From positions 1 through 5,209 of the forward strand of contig JAJZKL010000115.1 in assembly GCA_021804185.1 (NCBI GenBank): a stretch of 5,209 bases of DNA. Direction: 5' to 3'. The translations under genes were made by a program, and so were the position numbers. This stretch comes from Thermoplasmata archaeon. Lineage in GTDB: Archaea > Thermoplasmatota > Thermoplasmata > Thermoplasmatales > Thermoplasmataceae. Positions within the stretch are counted from its first letter, which is position 1. The number at the start of each line of letters is the position of its first letter. The notes under the pieces are model-generated. The model was not told the origin of the DNA. It saw only the letters and a program-made list of their open reading frames with translations, and did no database searches. Below are positions 1 to 5,209 of the stretch, piece after piece.

Positions 1-2
1 TA

Positions 3-110
3 ACGATTATTGTGGGAATGATGATATATTACTTTGAAAAGGAAGTGGGTAGCAAAAAGCTTGAGCTGATGGAGGGCAAGAACACAGATGGCATTCACGA
101 AGAGGGATGA
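3..110 (+). CDS. C-terminal end of a probable integral membrane protein (5' part outside the window)
   Basis: An open frame enters from the left edge and ends at the TGA at 108-110, giving 35 visible residues. The first ten or so (TIIVGMMIYYF) are hydrophobic and look like the end of a transmembrane helix. The remainder (FEKEVGSKKLELMEG and on to GIHEEG) is short, highly charged and hydrophilic, as in the cytoplasmic tail of a transporter such as a major facilitator family member. The family cannot be decided from this fragment; other polytopic membrane proteins end the same way. It runs in the same direction as elp3 and stops 48 nt before it, so co-transcription is possible, though an AT-rich promoter-like segment lies between them. 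That the frame is coding rests on composition and on its clean end just before the next gene. Confidence 0.5.
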   Translation, partial: TIIVGMMIYYFEKEVGSKKLELMEGKNTDGIHEEG

Positions 111-120
111 TCCAGTTATC

Positions 121-136
121 TGTAAAATTAATTACA
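121..136 (+). promoter_or_regulatory. AT-rich promoter element / imperfect palindrome upstream of elp3
   Basis: The 16-nt segment TGTAAAATTAATTACA has perfect 5-bp inverted arms (TGTAA and TTACA) around a six-base A/T centre. Its midpoint lies about 30 nt before the elp3 ATG at 159. An archaeal TATA box sits about 25 nt upstream of the transcription start, so transcription would begin only a few nt before the ATG. That fits a leaderless or near-leaderless mRNA and the lack of a GGTGA-type ribosome-binding site here. The symmetry could also mark an operator. The role is inferred from composition and position only. Confidence 0.4.
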
Positions 137-158
137 GGATAAACATTCAAGACAGGCA

Positions 159-1709
159 ATGAATTTCTACGATGAGGTTTCCTCCAGAATCAACAACGGG
201 GAGATCAGGAACAAGAGTGAACTTCAGGCGGTGAAGCTTCAGCTTTCAAGAAAATATTCGCTGGACCATATACCCTCAGATAGTGAGATTCTAAATACTT
301 CCATGATCCAGAAGGAATTTCAGGGGCTCTTAAGGATAAAACCTACAAGGACTGTGTCAGGTGTTGCAGTTGTGGCTGCCATGACATCTCCAGAGATATG
401 CCCACACGGAAGATGCATATTCTGTCCGGGTGGTGTGGAAAATAATTCACCACAGGCATATACCGGCTATGAGCCTTCCGCCCTCAGGGGCAGGGCTAAC
501 CAGTATGATCCATACAATATAGTTTTCAACAGGCTCAAGCAGCTTGAAACCATTGGGCACGACACAAGCAAGGTAGACCTTATAATAATGGGAGGGACTT
601 TCACTGCACGATCCAGGGAATACCAGGAATCATACGTTAAGGGATGCATTGATGCAATGAATGGTTTTGTATCCGGGAGTCTTGCAGATTCAATAACGAG
701 CAATGAAACTGCCCAAAGGAGATGCATCGGCCTGACTGTTGAAACAAAGCCAGATTGGTTCTTCGAGAAAGAGATTGATCTCGCGCTTGATTATGGTGCA
801 ACTAAAGTTGAGCTGGGTGCCCAGATCATCAATGACAGGGCGCTTCATCTAAATATGCGCGGACACGGAACCGACGAGATCAGAAAGTCAACGCAGCTTT
901 CCAGGGATGCTGGCTTCAAGATCGTTTACCATCTCATGCCGGGAATGCCGGGAGCGTCCTATGATGATGACATCAACAGTTTCAGGGAGATGATGTCGAA
1001 CGATGCTTACATGCCCGATATGCTTAAAATATACCCCACTCTTGTTGTCAAGGGCACCAAACTGTATAATATGTGGAAGAAGGGTGAATATGAACCTACG
1101 GGTACCGGCAATGCAGTTCAGATGATTGCAACCTTCATGGAGGAAATGCCTCCTTGGGTCAGGGTCCAGAGGATGCAGCGGGATATTCCGGTCAAATTCA
1201 TCGATGCAGGGGTGAAGAGAAGTGATCTGCGCAATCTGGTTGATGAAGAACTTTCCGCAAGAGGCAAGAAATCACTTGAGATCAGGGGAAGGGAGGTTGG
1301 CGTTAAAGATATCACCGGCGGTGATTTCAGCATGATCCGAAGGGAATACAGGGCATCAGGTTCTGATGAAATCTTCCTGAGCTATGAGGACGCAGACCAA
1401 AACATATCAGGATTTATACGCCTCAGAAAACCCTCAAAGAATGCGCACAGGGAAGAATTGTTAAATTCATCTATTGTAAGGGAGATTAAGGTGCTTGGGA
1501 ACGTAGTGCCTGTTGGCGAAAGAACATCCGGGGGATTTCAGCACAAAGGAATTGGCAGGAGTCTTCTTGAAGAGGCTGAACGCATAAGCAGGGACGAATG
1601 GAACCTTGAGAGGATACTGGTCATAAGTGGCATTGGTGTGAGGGAGTATTTCAGGAAAAATGGCTATGGCAGGGTAGGTCCATACATGGGCAAGGCTCTA
1701 AAGCAATGA
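159..1709 (+). CDS. elp3: Elp3: tRNA wobble-uridine carboxymethyltransferase, radical SAM / GNAT fusion
   Basis: This 516-residue protein has the normal length and two-domain plan of archaeal Elp3, which uses radical SAM chemistry and acetyl-CoA to place a carboxymethyl-type group on C5 of U34 in tRNA, in the cytoplasm. The N-terminal tRNA-binding part (about 1-75) is followed by the radical SAM domain (about 76-350), with the 4Fe-4S motif CPHGRCIFC at 81-89 (C81, C86, C89), SYTGYEP-like residues at 100-106, MGGTF at 144-148, an ETKPD segment at 195-199 and HLMPGMPG at 258-265. The C-terminal GNAT domain (about 393-516) has FLSYED at 406-411, the acetyl-CoA loop QHKGIG at 461-466 and the family ending GVREYF...GY...GPYM. 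The ATG at 159 is the first in frame and gives a typical N-terminus. Two oddities: the zinc cysteines usual before REVG are absent (S372 aligns there), and the usual ETRPD reads ETKPD. The identification is secure. Confidence 0.96.
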   Translation: MNFYDEVSSRINNGEIRNKSELQAVKLQLSRKYSLDHIPSDSEILNTSMIQKEFQGLLRIKPTRTVSGVAVVAAMTSPEICPHGRCIFCPGGVENNSPQAYTGYEPSALRGRANQYDPYNIVFNRLKQLETIGHDTSKVDLIIMGGTFTARSREYQESYVKGCIDAMNGFVSGSLADSITSNETAQRRCIGLTVETKPDWFFEKEIDLALDYGATKVELGAQIINDRALHLNMRGHGTDEIRKSTQLSRDAGFKIVYHLMPGMPGASYDDDINSFREMMSNDAYMPDMLKIYPTLVVKGTKLYNMWKKGEYEPTGTGNAVQMIATFMEEMPPWVRVQRMQRDIPVKFIDAGVKRSDLRNLVDEELSARGKKSLEIRGREVGVKDITGGDFSMIRREYRASGSDEIFLSYEDADQNISGFIRLRKPSKNAHREELLNSSIVREIKVLGNVVPVGERTSGGFQHKGIGRSLLEEAERISRDEWNLERILVISGIGVREYFRKNGYGRVGPYMGKALKQ

Positions 1710-1765
1710 ATAAGGTTGTTTTCCAAGGATCTGGCAATGCTGAGGAAAAGAAGAACAAGAAATAA
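1706..1765 (+). CDS. Possible 19-codon micro-ORF overlapping the elp3 stop codon
   Basis: An ATG at 1706 overlaps the elp3 TGA in an ATGA junction, the arrangement of translationally coupled genes. It opens a 19-codon frame beginning MNKVVFQGSG, with a strongly basic and acidic end (AEEKKNKK), closed by TAA at 1763-1765. I recognise no family. The length is at the level expected by chance, and the purine-rich lysine end may simply be the pyrimidine-rich terminator tract of the opposite strand. It is listed only because of the overlap geometry. Confidence 0.12.
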   Translation: MNKVVFQGSGNAEEKKNKK

Positions 1766-1767
1766 CA
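1741..1767 (-). terminator. Pyrimidine/T-rich tract downstream of top6A, candidate terminator
   Basis: Read on the minus strand, the segment about 60-85 nt beyond the top6A stop is almost pure pyrimidine, with runs such as TTATTTCTTGTTCTTCTTTT. Archaeal RNA polymerase commonly terminates at T-rich stretches without needing a hairpin. It is the only such tract on this strand between top6A and the elp3 coding region. The assignment is inferred. Confidence 0.35.
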
Positions 1768-1788
1768 GCCGTGAGTAACCGTTAAATA

Positions 1789-1796
1789 TCTCTTTT
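1789..1796 (+). terminator. T-rich tract downstream of elp3, candidate terminator
   Basis: TCTCTTTT lies about 80 nt after the elp3 stop, in the convergent gap and just before the 3' end of top6A. A short T-run of this sort can end archaeal transcription. It is weak, being interrupted by two C residues and having no clear hairpin, so transcripts could run on into top6A antisense. Confidence 0.25.
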
Positions 1797-1824
1797 CGCA
1801 AAGCCAAAGTGCCACGGACAATTT

Positions 1825-2904
1825 TCAACGGACGTCTGCAAGCTTATCCGGAAGGTATTTTTCTGTCACAAAATCAAGTCCGTATTTGGCAAGAGCCTGT
1901 TGTTCAGCTTTCTTTCCCATCTGGAGCATGGTTTCAATCTCCTGTTTCCAGAATTCTGTCGAAAATCTTGGATCCTGCAGCTCTGAATTCAATGCTGAAA
2001 TATCCTTGTCACTCAATTTATCTGCGGGGAGATCATAGTTCAGTATATCTGATGCGGTTATGCCAATGAATTCTGCCGAGGGAACAGCCAGCCATTCAGA
2101 TATGTGTGCAGTCTTTATTGCACCATATGCGATGGAACCAAATATCCTGAATGACCATGGATCACCATCCGTAAATACATATACCGGAAGGCCAAGCTCA
2201 TTGTTGAGTCTTTTCAGGAGCCTTCTGGTACTCCTTGCGGGTTGCCCCTTGAGATGAACCAGCACTGAGCGGAAATTTTCATCGAATCCGTTTTCAACAA
2301 GCCTGTCAAACATTCCACCGGTTTCTATCGCCAGAATGAAGTCTGCATCGTGGGATATGAGCTTCACCTTATCGCTTTCAACATTGTAAGGAATAGTGTA
2401 ACCGGCATCCCCAACATCATCACGGCAATTGATTCGCTTGAATTCTCCCTTCCTGTTCTTCTCCTCAATAGTTATGTTTCCTATGACGCTTGCACCGTTT
2501 TCCTCCGGTCTCAACTTGAAATCCTCCCTCATGAGGGCAGTTATGACCTCAAGGTCTTCCGCAAGCATGTTTGATTCATCCTGAGTATGAAATTTATAAT
2601 CCTTCCAGCCTTCAGATATGTAATACATCTCCCTGAGCGTTGACGATTTGCCGCTTCTTATCATGTCCAGTATGAATTCTATAGTGTACAGCGATTTCGC
2701 CATGAACTGTGCGCCATCTGTTGTTTTTACGCTTCTCGAAACGGTGGAATTCCCGTATTTCCACACATTATTTGTCTGATCAAAAACTATATTATCCTTG
2801 GTTCTTGAGGAAATCTTTACTTCCGGAACCTCTCCGGAGACCAAATCGTTATATACCTTCTCGACAAGCTTCTTCAGGGTTTCATCTGTCTTTATCTCTG
2901 CCAT
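1825..2904 (-). CDS. top6A: DNA topoisomerase VI subunit A (Spo11-like, DNA-cleaving)
   Basis: At 359 residues this matches the usual size of the A subunit of topoisomerase VI, the ATP-dependent type IIB enzyme that cuts both DNA strands, relaxes supercoils and separates linked chromosomes. The winged-helix (5Y-CAP) domain contains the REMYY motif at 91-95; by alignment with Spo11 RDIFY, Y95 is the catalytic tyrosine that forms the 5'-phosphotyrosyl link. The TOPRIM domain supplies the metal-binding acidic residues: E194 in LAIETGG (191-197), and D246 and D248 in FTDGDPW (244-250). The family segment GSIAYG follows at 256-261. All catalytic residues are present, so the subunit should be active. 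The ATG at 2904 abuts the top6B stop codon and is preceded by a GGTGA ribosome-binding site, which fixes the start. It pairs with Top6B in an A2B2 enzyme. Confidence 0.96.
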   Translation of the reverse strand: MAEIKTDETLKKLVEKVYNDLVSGEVPEVKISSRTKDNIVFDQTNNVWKYGNSTVSRSVKTTDGAQFMAKSLYTIEFILDMIRSGKSSTLREMYYISEGWKDYKFHTQDESNMLAEDLEVITALMREDFKLRPEENGASVIGNITIEEKNRKGEFKRINCRDDVGDAGYTIPYNVESDKVKLISHDADFILAIETGGMFDRLVENGFDENFRSVLVHLKGQPARSTRRLLKRLNNELGLPVYVFTDGDPWSFRIFGSIAYGAIKTAHISEWLAVPSAEFIGITASDILNYDLPADKLSDKDISALNSELQDPRFSTEFWKQEIETMLQMGKKAEQQALAKYGLDFVTEKYLPDKLADVR

Positions 2905-4749
2905 TCATTCACCATCCATTTTTCTGAGGTCCCAGTCTCCAGGAAGGAGTTCGGCACCCTGAATCTTTGACGGTTCAATTCCAGTAAAATAGTAATCCGT
3001 ACCAGGATACTGCCCAGGCCATTCCACATAATTTTCAAAAACCTTTTCCTCTGCTGGCCCCAGTTGCTCTATTTTAAAATCTTTCACCTTATCATCCATC
3101 CCACCGTACAGGGCTTTAAGTGTGAAGTTGTGTGTGCTCTGGGTAAAATTGAAGAGTTCTGTTTTTATGACATATCCCGCATCTTTTTTGGAAATCTCCT
3201 CATGAATGAATACAACCCCTGCAATTTTTGAAACAACGGGGTTTATGTCTGGCCTCTCTCTTCCAAGGATCGCAGAGCATTTGACCGCTATTTCTGGGAT
3301 GAGCCTCCTGAAAAGGTTAAACCTTTCCGCTACCTTCTTCATCTTTTCTTTCCTGTTTCCAAAGGTTTTAAGCATCCTCATTTCCTGCTTGATTGCAGCC
3401 TTAATCTCATCAGTGATTACCTCAACTGCTGAGATTGCCTCCTTTGATTCAGACGTATAGGGCAGCCTTGGGCCATATACATGAACGAGGATAATTGCAG
3501 GGCCATATGGTTGTCCTTTTCCCTGCTTCTGGTCAAGACCATAAGTTCTCCAGTCCAGATCGAATACGGATTGTGTTATGGCACACGATCCAGGTTGATA
3601 AAGCAGCGGTACCTTGTTTGCATACCTGATGATCCTTATAGCCTGGTCTCCAGGGAGATCGCCACCATATACCATCCCAACTTCAACAGAAAATGGGTTT
3701 CCATTGTAAATTCCTGCCTTTCTGGTTATCGGTTTTCCGTAAAACTCCGGACGTTCTTCAGCATAAATGCTCATCATTCCTCTTCTTATGAATTCCTCAC
3801 CGATTGGAGAAAGGCTCTCCTGAGATGGTGGCATGAGCTTTGTTTTCTGTATGGATTCACGAAGGGCACCAATTTCGGTGTTTCCCAGCGACGATGGTTT
3901 AGCATCCTTCTTTAATCCGGCATTGGTGACAATTTCTGTAGCGGTACTATCACTTACCCTGCTGAAATCATCCGCAAGGAACCGTATAAGGTTATTTGCT
4001 TGAGATGCTTTTGCCATTGTCATTAATTCGCCGATTTCTATGCCATATGGATGGGGTTTTACTGCCTTTGAGATAATTGGAACTTTCTCAATTGTTCGGT
4101 TGAAATGAGTTCTTTTCCCGTCAGGTTCTACAAAGGTGATGCTTGCATGCGGATTGACCACAGCACTCTCCTTGAGATACTCCATTATAGACTGTTTTCC
4201 TGTTATATACCTTCCCTTTGCTGTAATCGACACTTTTGTTCCATGCTGCCTGTCCCAGATGAAAGGTTCCTGGAGTTTCAGGTCCGCCTTGTTGTCCTTC
4301 ACATTTATTCCGAGAACAAACCTGAATGCAACATCATCAGCCTCCCTTTTTGTTTCCACGAGGGCTTTTTCTCCAGTGGTTAACTGACCATAAAGGATTG
4401 CTGCCGTTATGCCAAGTCCCTGTTGCCCTCTGGATTGTCTGATAACATGAAATCGTGATCCATACAGGAGCTGGCCAAAAACCCTTGGCACCTGGGTGCG
4501 CTCTATTCCCGGACCATTATCTGTAACGCTTATGTTGAATATATCGTCAGAAACCTTTGATATTGAAACTTCAATTTCTGGTAGTATTGCATATTCATCA
4601 CATGCATCAAGTGAGTTGTCAAAGGCTTCCTTGACAATCATGAATAGAGACTTCTGGGGGGAATCAAATCCAAGGATATGCCTGTTCTTTTCAAAGAATT
4701 CTGACAGGGAAACTTCCCTGTACTGGGTTTGCTCCTTAGTCTTTGCCAT
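2905..4749 (-). CDS. top6B: DNA topoisomerase VI subunit B (GHKL ATPase)
   Basis: This 614-residue protein is the ATP-binding subunit, which dimerises on ATP and drives strand passage through breaks made by Top6A. The GHKL ATPase (about 1-220) shows the N-box EAFDN at 41-45 (E41 catalytic, N45 for Mg), the DNGPG motif at 77-81 and the ATP lid SRGQQGLG at 106-113. An H2TH-like segment (about 230-305) leads to the transducer domain, whose switch lysine is probably K411 in GKGQPYGPA. Residues of roughly 505-610 are beta-rich and resemble the extra Ig-like domain of Methanosarcina Top6B, a domain absent from the shorter crenarchaeal form of about 530 residues. I chose the ATG at 4749: it gives the usual MAKTKEQTQYREVSLSEFF-type start and has GTGA 4 nt upstream. 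An in-frame GTG at 4779 would add ten residues that appear to come from insertion-element sequence. Confidence 0.95.
   Translation of the reverse strand: MAKTKEQTQYREVSLSEFFEKNRHILGFDSPQKSLFMIVKEAFDNSLDACDEYAILPEIEVSISKVSDDIFNISVTDNGPGIERTQVPRVFGQLLYGSRFHVIRQSRGQQGLGITAAILYGQLTTGEKALVETKREADDVAFRFVLGINVKDNKADLKLQEPFIWDRQHGTKVSITAKGRYITGKQSIMEYLKESAVVNPHASITFVEPDGKRTHFNRTIEKVPIISKAVKPHPYGIEIGELMTMAKASQANNLIRFLADDFSRVSDSTATEIVTNAGLKKDAKPSSLGNTEIGALRESIQKTKLMPPSQESLSPIGEEFIRRGMMSIYAEERPEFYGKPITRKAGIYNGNPFSVEVGMVYGGDLPGDQAIRIIRYANKVPLLYQPGSCAITQSVFDLDWRTYGLDQKQGKGQPYGPAIILVHVYGPRLPYTSESKEAISAVEVITDEIKAAIKQEMRMLKTFGNRKEKMKKVAERFNLFRRLIPEIAVKCSAILGRERPDINPVVSKIAGVVFIHEEISKKDAGYVIKTELFNFTQSTHNFTLKALYGGMDDKVKDFKIEQLGPAEEKVFENYVEWPGQYPGTDYYFTGIEPSKIQGAELLPGDWDLRKMDGE
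2909..2913 (-). promoter_or_regulatory. Ribosome-binding site of top6A within the end of top6B
   Basis: GGTGA, reading on the minus strand, lies 4 nt before the top6A ATG and overlaps the final Gly-Glu codons of top6B. It complements the UCACC of the archaeal 16S rRNA 3' end. With the TGA-ATG junction it implies that ribosomes finishing top6B re-initiate on top6A, which would keep the two subunits near equal amounts. Confidence 0.7.
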
Positions 4750-4753
4750 TTTG

Positions 4754-4757
4754 TCAC
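4754..4757 (-). promoter_or_regulatory. Weak ribosome-binding site of top6B
   Basis: GTGA sits 4 nt before the ATG at 4749, the same spacing as the GGTGA before top6A. This favours the ATG at 4749 over the upstream GTG at 4779, whose only nearby purine-rich stretch (GAGGAGA) touches the start codon and is part of the right-end hairpin. Confidence 0.45.
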
Positions 4758-4770
4758 ATAAATGTATTTG
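4758..4770 (-). promoter_or_regulatory. AT-rich segment between the element end and top6B, possible remaining promoter
   Basis: CAAATACATTTAT, on the minus strand, is the only TATA-like sequence between tnpB and the top6B ATG. Its centre is about 15 nt from the ATG, too close for a normal leaderless start (about 26 nt) unless transcription begins inside the coding region. The top6BA operon may therefore depend on readthrough from the element or on a promoter inside it. This is inference from spacing only. Confidence 0.25.
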
Positions 4771-4771
4771 C

Positions 4772-4910
4772 TGACACACTCTCCTCAGCTAAAGCATCGG
4801 AGGTTCTAAGGTCTCCATCGTTCATGAAGTTGCCTCTCTGTGGATATCAGTGTTCCCCTTGCGTGCATCCCTGTCTACACGCAATTGATCTATGCCTTCC
4901 ACAAATTCTG
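4772..4910 (-). ncRNA. Probable omega RNA (reRNA) scaffold region of TnpB
   Basis: TnpB nucleases use an RNA transcribed from the 3' end of tnpB through the element's right end, with the guide supplied by the flanking DNA. By that rule the scaffold here is the tnpB tail plus the hairpin at 4781-4802, ending near the TCA at 4774-4772, and the guide would begin at 4771 and run towards the top6B start codon. The 3' boundary is estimated from the hairpin and the TCA end; the 5' boundary is arbitrary, because scaffold lengths vary and no conserved sequence was recognised. Confidence 0.35.
4781..4802 (-). other. Right-end hairpin of the TnpB element, with a tandem G-A internal loop
   Basis: On the minus strand, CTCC (4802-4799) pairs with GGAG (4784-4781) and GC (4795-4794) pairs with GC (4789-4788) around a TTTA loop. 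Between the two short stems, GAT faces TGA and can form G-A, A-G and U-U pairs in RNA. A hairpin just after tnpB and 9 nt before a terminal TCA is the usual right-end layout of IS200/IS605-type elements, where it serves transposase recognition and the 3' stem of the omega RNA. The stem is short and imperfect, so its assignment relies on its position. Confidence 0.45.
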
Positions 4911-5209
4911 GATGCAATGCTATGTTGAACGAAGCATTGGCATCGGCATGATCAACGTGCCCACACTGGCACTTAAAACTCTTTCCTGAACGGTTGCCTA
5001 TCTGTCCACACCTTGAACACTCCTTTGAAGTGTGGAATGGATCGCCATAGACAACGGGTACTCCAAGTAGTCTGGCCTTGTTTTCTATCATCAGTTCAAG
5101 CTGATAGAATGACCAGCTATTCAGGGAATACCTGAAATTCTTACTTGAATTTGCATTTCTTATTCCCTGCAAATACTCAAGCTTGATTCCCACTCCATTC
5201 TGTTTTGCC
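4822..5209 (-). CDS. tnpB: TnpB, RNA-guided nuclease of an IS200/IS605-type element (5' part outside the window)
   Basis: The frame is open to the right edge and shows the last 128 residues. TnpB is a transposon-encoded RuvC nuclease, ancestral to Cas12, that cuts DNA matching an omega RNA guide and helps the element persist. Visible parts, counted from the edge, are the RuvC-II segment IKLEYLQGIR (catalytic E11), the helix WSFYQLELMIENKA (32-45), the PVVYGDPFHTS lead-in, a zinc ribbon with C64, C67, C80 and C82 (CSRC and CQC), and RuvC-III DHADANASFNIA with catalytic D89. The spacing and tail length are normal and there is no frameshift or stop in this half, so the visible nuclease part looks intact. 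RuvC-I and the RNA-binding N-terminus are off-window. A GTG at 5193 is not the start, because it is internal to the domain. It runs in the same direction as top6B, 72 nt upstream of it. Confidence 0.93.
   Translation of the reverse strand, partial: AKQNGVGIKLEYLQGIRNANSSKNFRYSLNSWSFYQLELMIENKARLLGVPVVYGDPFHTSKECSRCGQIGNRSGKSFKCQCGHVDHADANASFNIALHPEFVEGIDQLRVDRDARKGNTDIHREATS

Larger units (their letters stand above)
4772..5209 (-). mobile_element. Right part of an IS200/IS605-superfamily (or IS1341-like) insertion element
   Basis: The piece comprises the 3' part of tnpB and the 50-nt right end with its hairpin, stopping at a likely TCA terminus only 22 nt before the top6B ATG. Elements of this group have no inverted repeats and make no target duplication, and none are visible. 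The left end, and any tnpA transposase, would lie beyond 5209, so whether this is an autonomous element or a solitary tnpB cannot be told. The terminus is estimated to within a few bases at best. Confidence 0.6.

Noticed and set aside
1768..1817. Inverted repeat CCGTG / CACGG in the convergent gap as a terminator hairpin
   Set aside because: The arms are only 5 bp with a 39-nt loop and no supporting inner stem, which is expected by chance.
1710..1824. Possible small RNA gene (C/D box or tRNA) between elp3 and top6A
   Set aside because: There is a CTGA-like and a GTGAG stretch but no proper box C partner or tRNA cloverleaf.
3481..3915. 144-codon open frame on the plus strand
   Set aside because: It lies entirely antisense to the well-conserved top6B coding region, shows no recognisable motif and has no promoter or ribosome-binding site.
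4749..4779. GTG at 4779 as the start of top6B, adding ten residues (MCQQIHLCDK)
   Set aside because: The extra residues fall in the element end and leader, no properly spaced ribosome-binding site precedes the GTG, and the ATG at 4749 gives the family-like N-terminus.
5191..5193. GTG as the start of a 123-residue tnpB
   Set aside because: The frame continues upstream to the window edge, and the GTG lies at the RuvC-II segment, well inside the domain.
1..5209. CRISPR array or tandem repeats
   Set aside because: No repeated units of 20-40 nt with regular spacers were seen by eye on either strand.

Overview
The window reads as archaeal chromosome. It carries an archaeal-type Elp3 (CX4CX2C radical-SAM motif plus a GNAT domain), both subunits of the archaeal type IIB topoisomerase (topoisomerase VI), ribosome-binding sites of the GGTGA type that match the archaeal 16S 3' end, and a TnpB of the kind common in archaeal IS200/IS605 and IS1341 elements. 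Frequent AGG/AGA and ATA codons and a Top6B with an apparent Ig-like C-terminal extension lean towards a euryarchaeal, possibly Thermoplasmata-like, lineage. I cannot fix the genus. As I recall, classical Thermoplasmatales lack topoisomerase VI, which argues against that order in the strict sense.

Layout, left to right. Positions 3-110 (+) hold the last 35 codons of a probable membrane protein. A 48-nt gap with an AT-rich promoter-like palindrome precedes elp3 (159-1709, +). A convergent gap of 115 nt (1710-1824) follows, with a T-rich candidate terminator for each direction and a doubtful 19-codon ORF overlapping the elp3 stop. The minus strand then carries top6B (4749-2905) followed directly by top6A (2904-1825). 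The two are joined stop-to-start with no spacer and form one operon. Upstream of top6B, also on the minus strand, is the 3' part of a tnpB gene (4822 to the window edge), whose right-end hairpin and element terminus appear to lie within about 25 nt of the top6B start codon.

How they work together. Elp3 is a stand-alone wobble-uridine modification enzyme acting on tRNA and is not functionally tied to its neighbours. Top6A and Top6B assemble as an A2B2 heterotetramer that relaxes and decatenates DNA, and the operon architecture suits coordinated synthesis. The TnpB element is an accessory insertion. Its position makes the top6 leader both the likely guide sequence of its omega RNA and the remaining space for the top6 promoter. 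That junction is the most interesting part of the window. I found no CRISPR array, tRNA, rRNA or clearly new multi-gene system.
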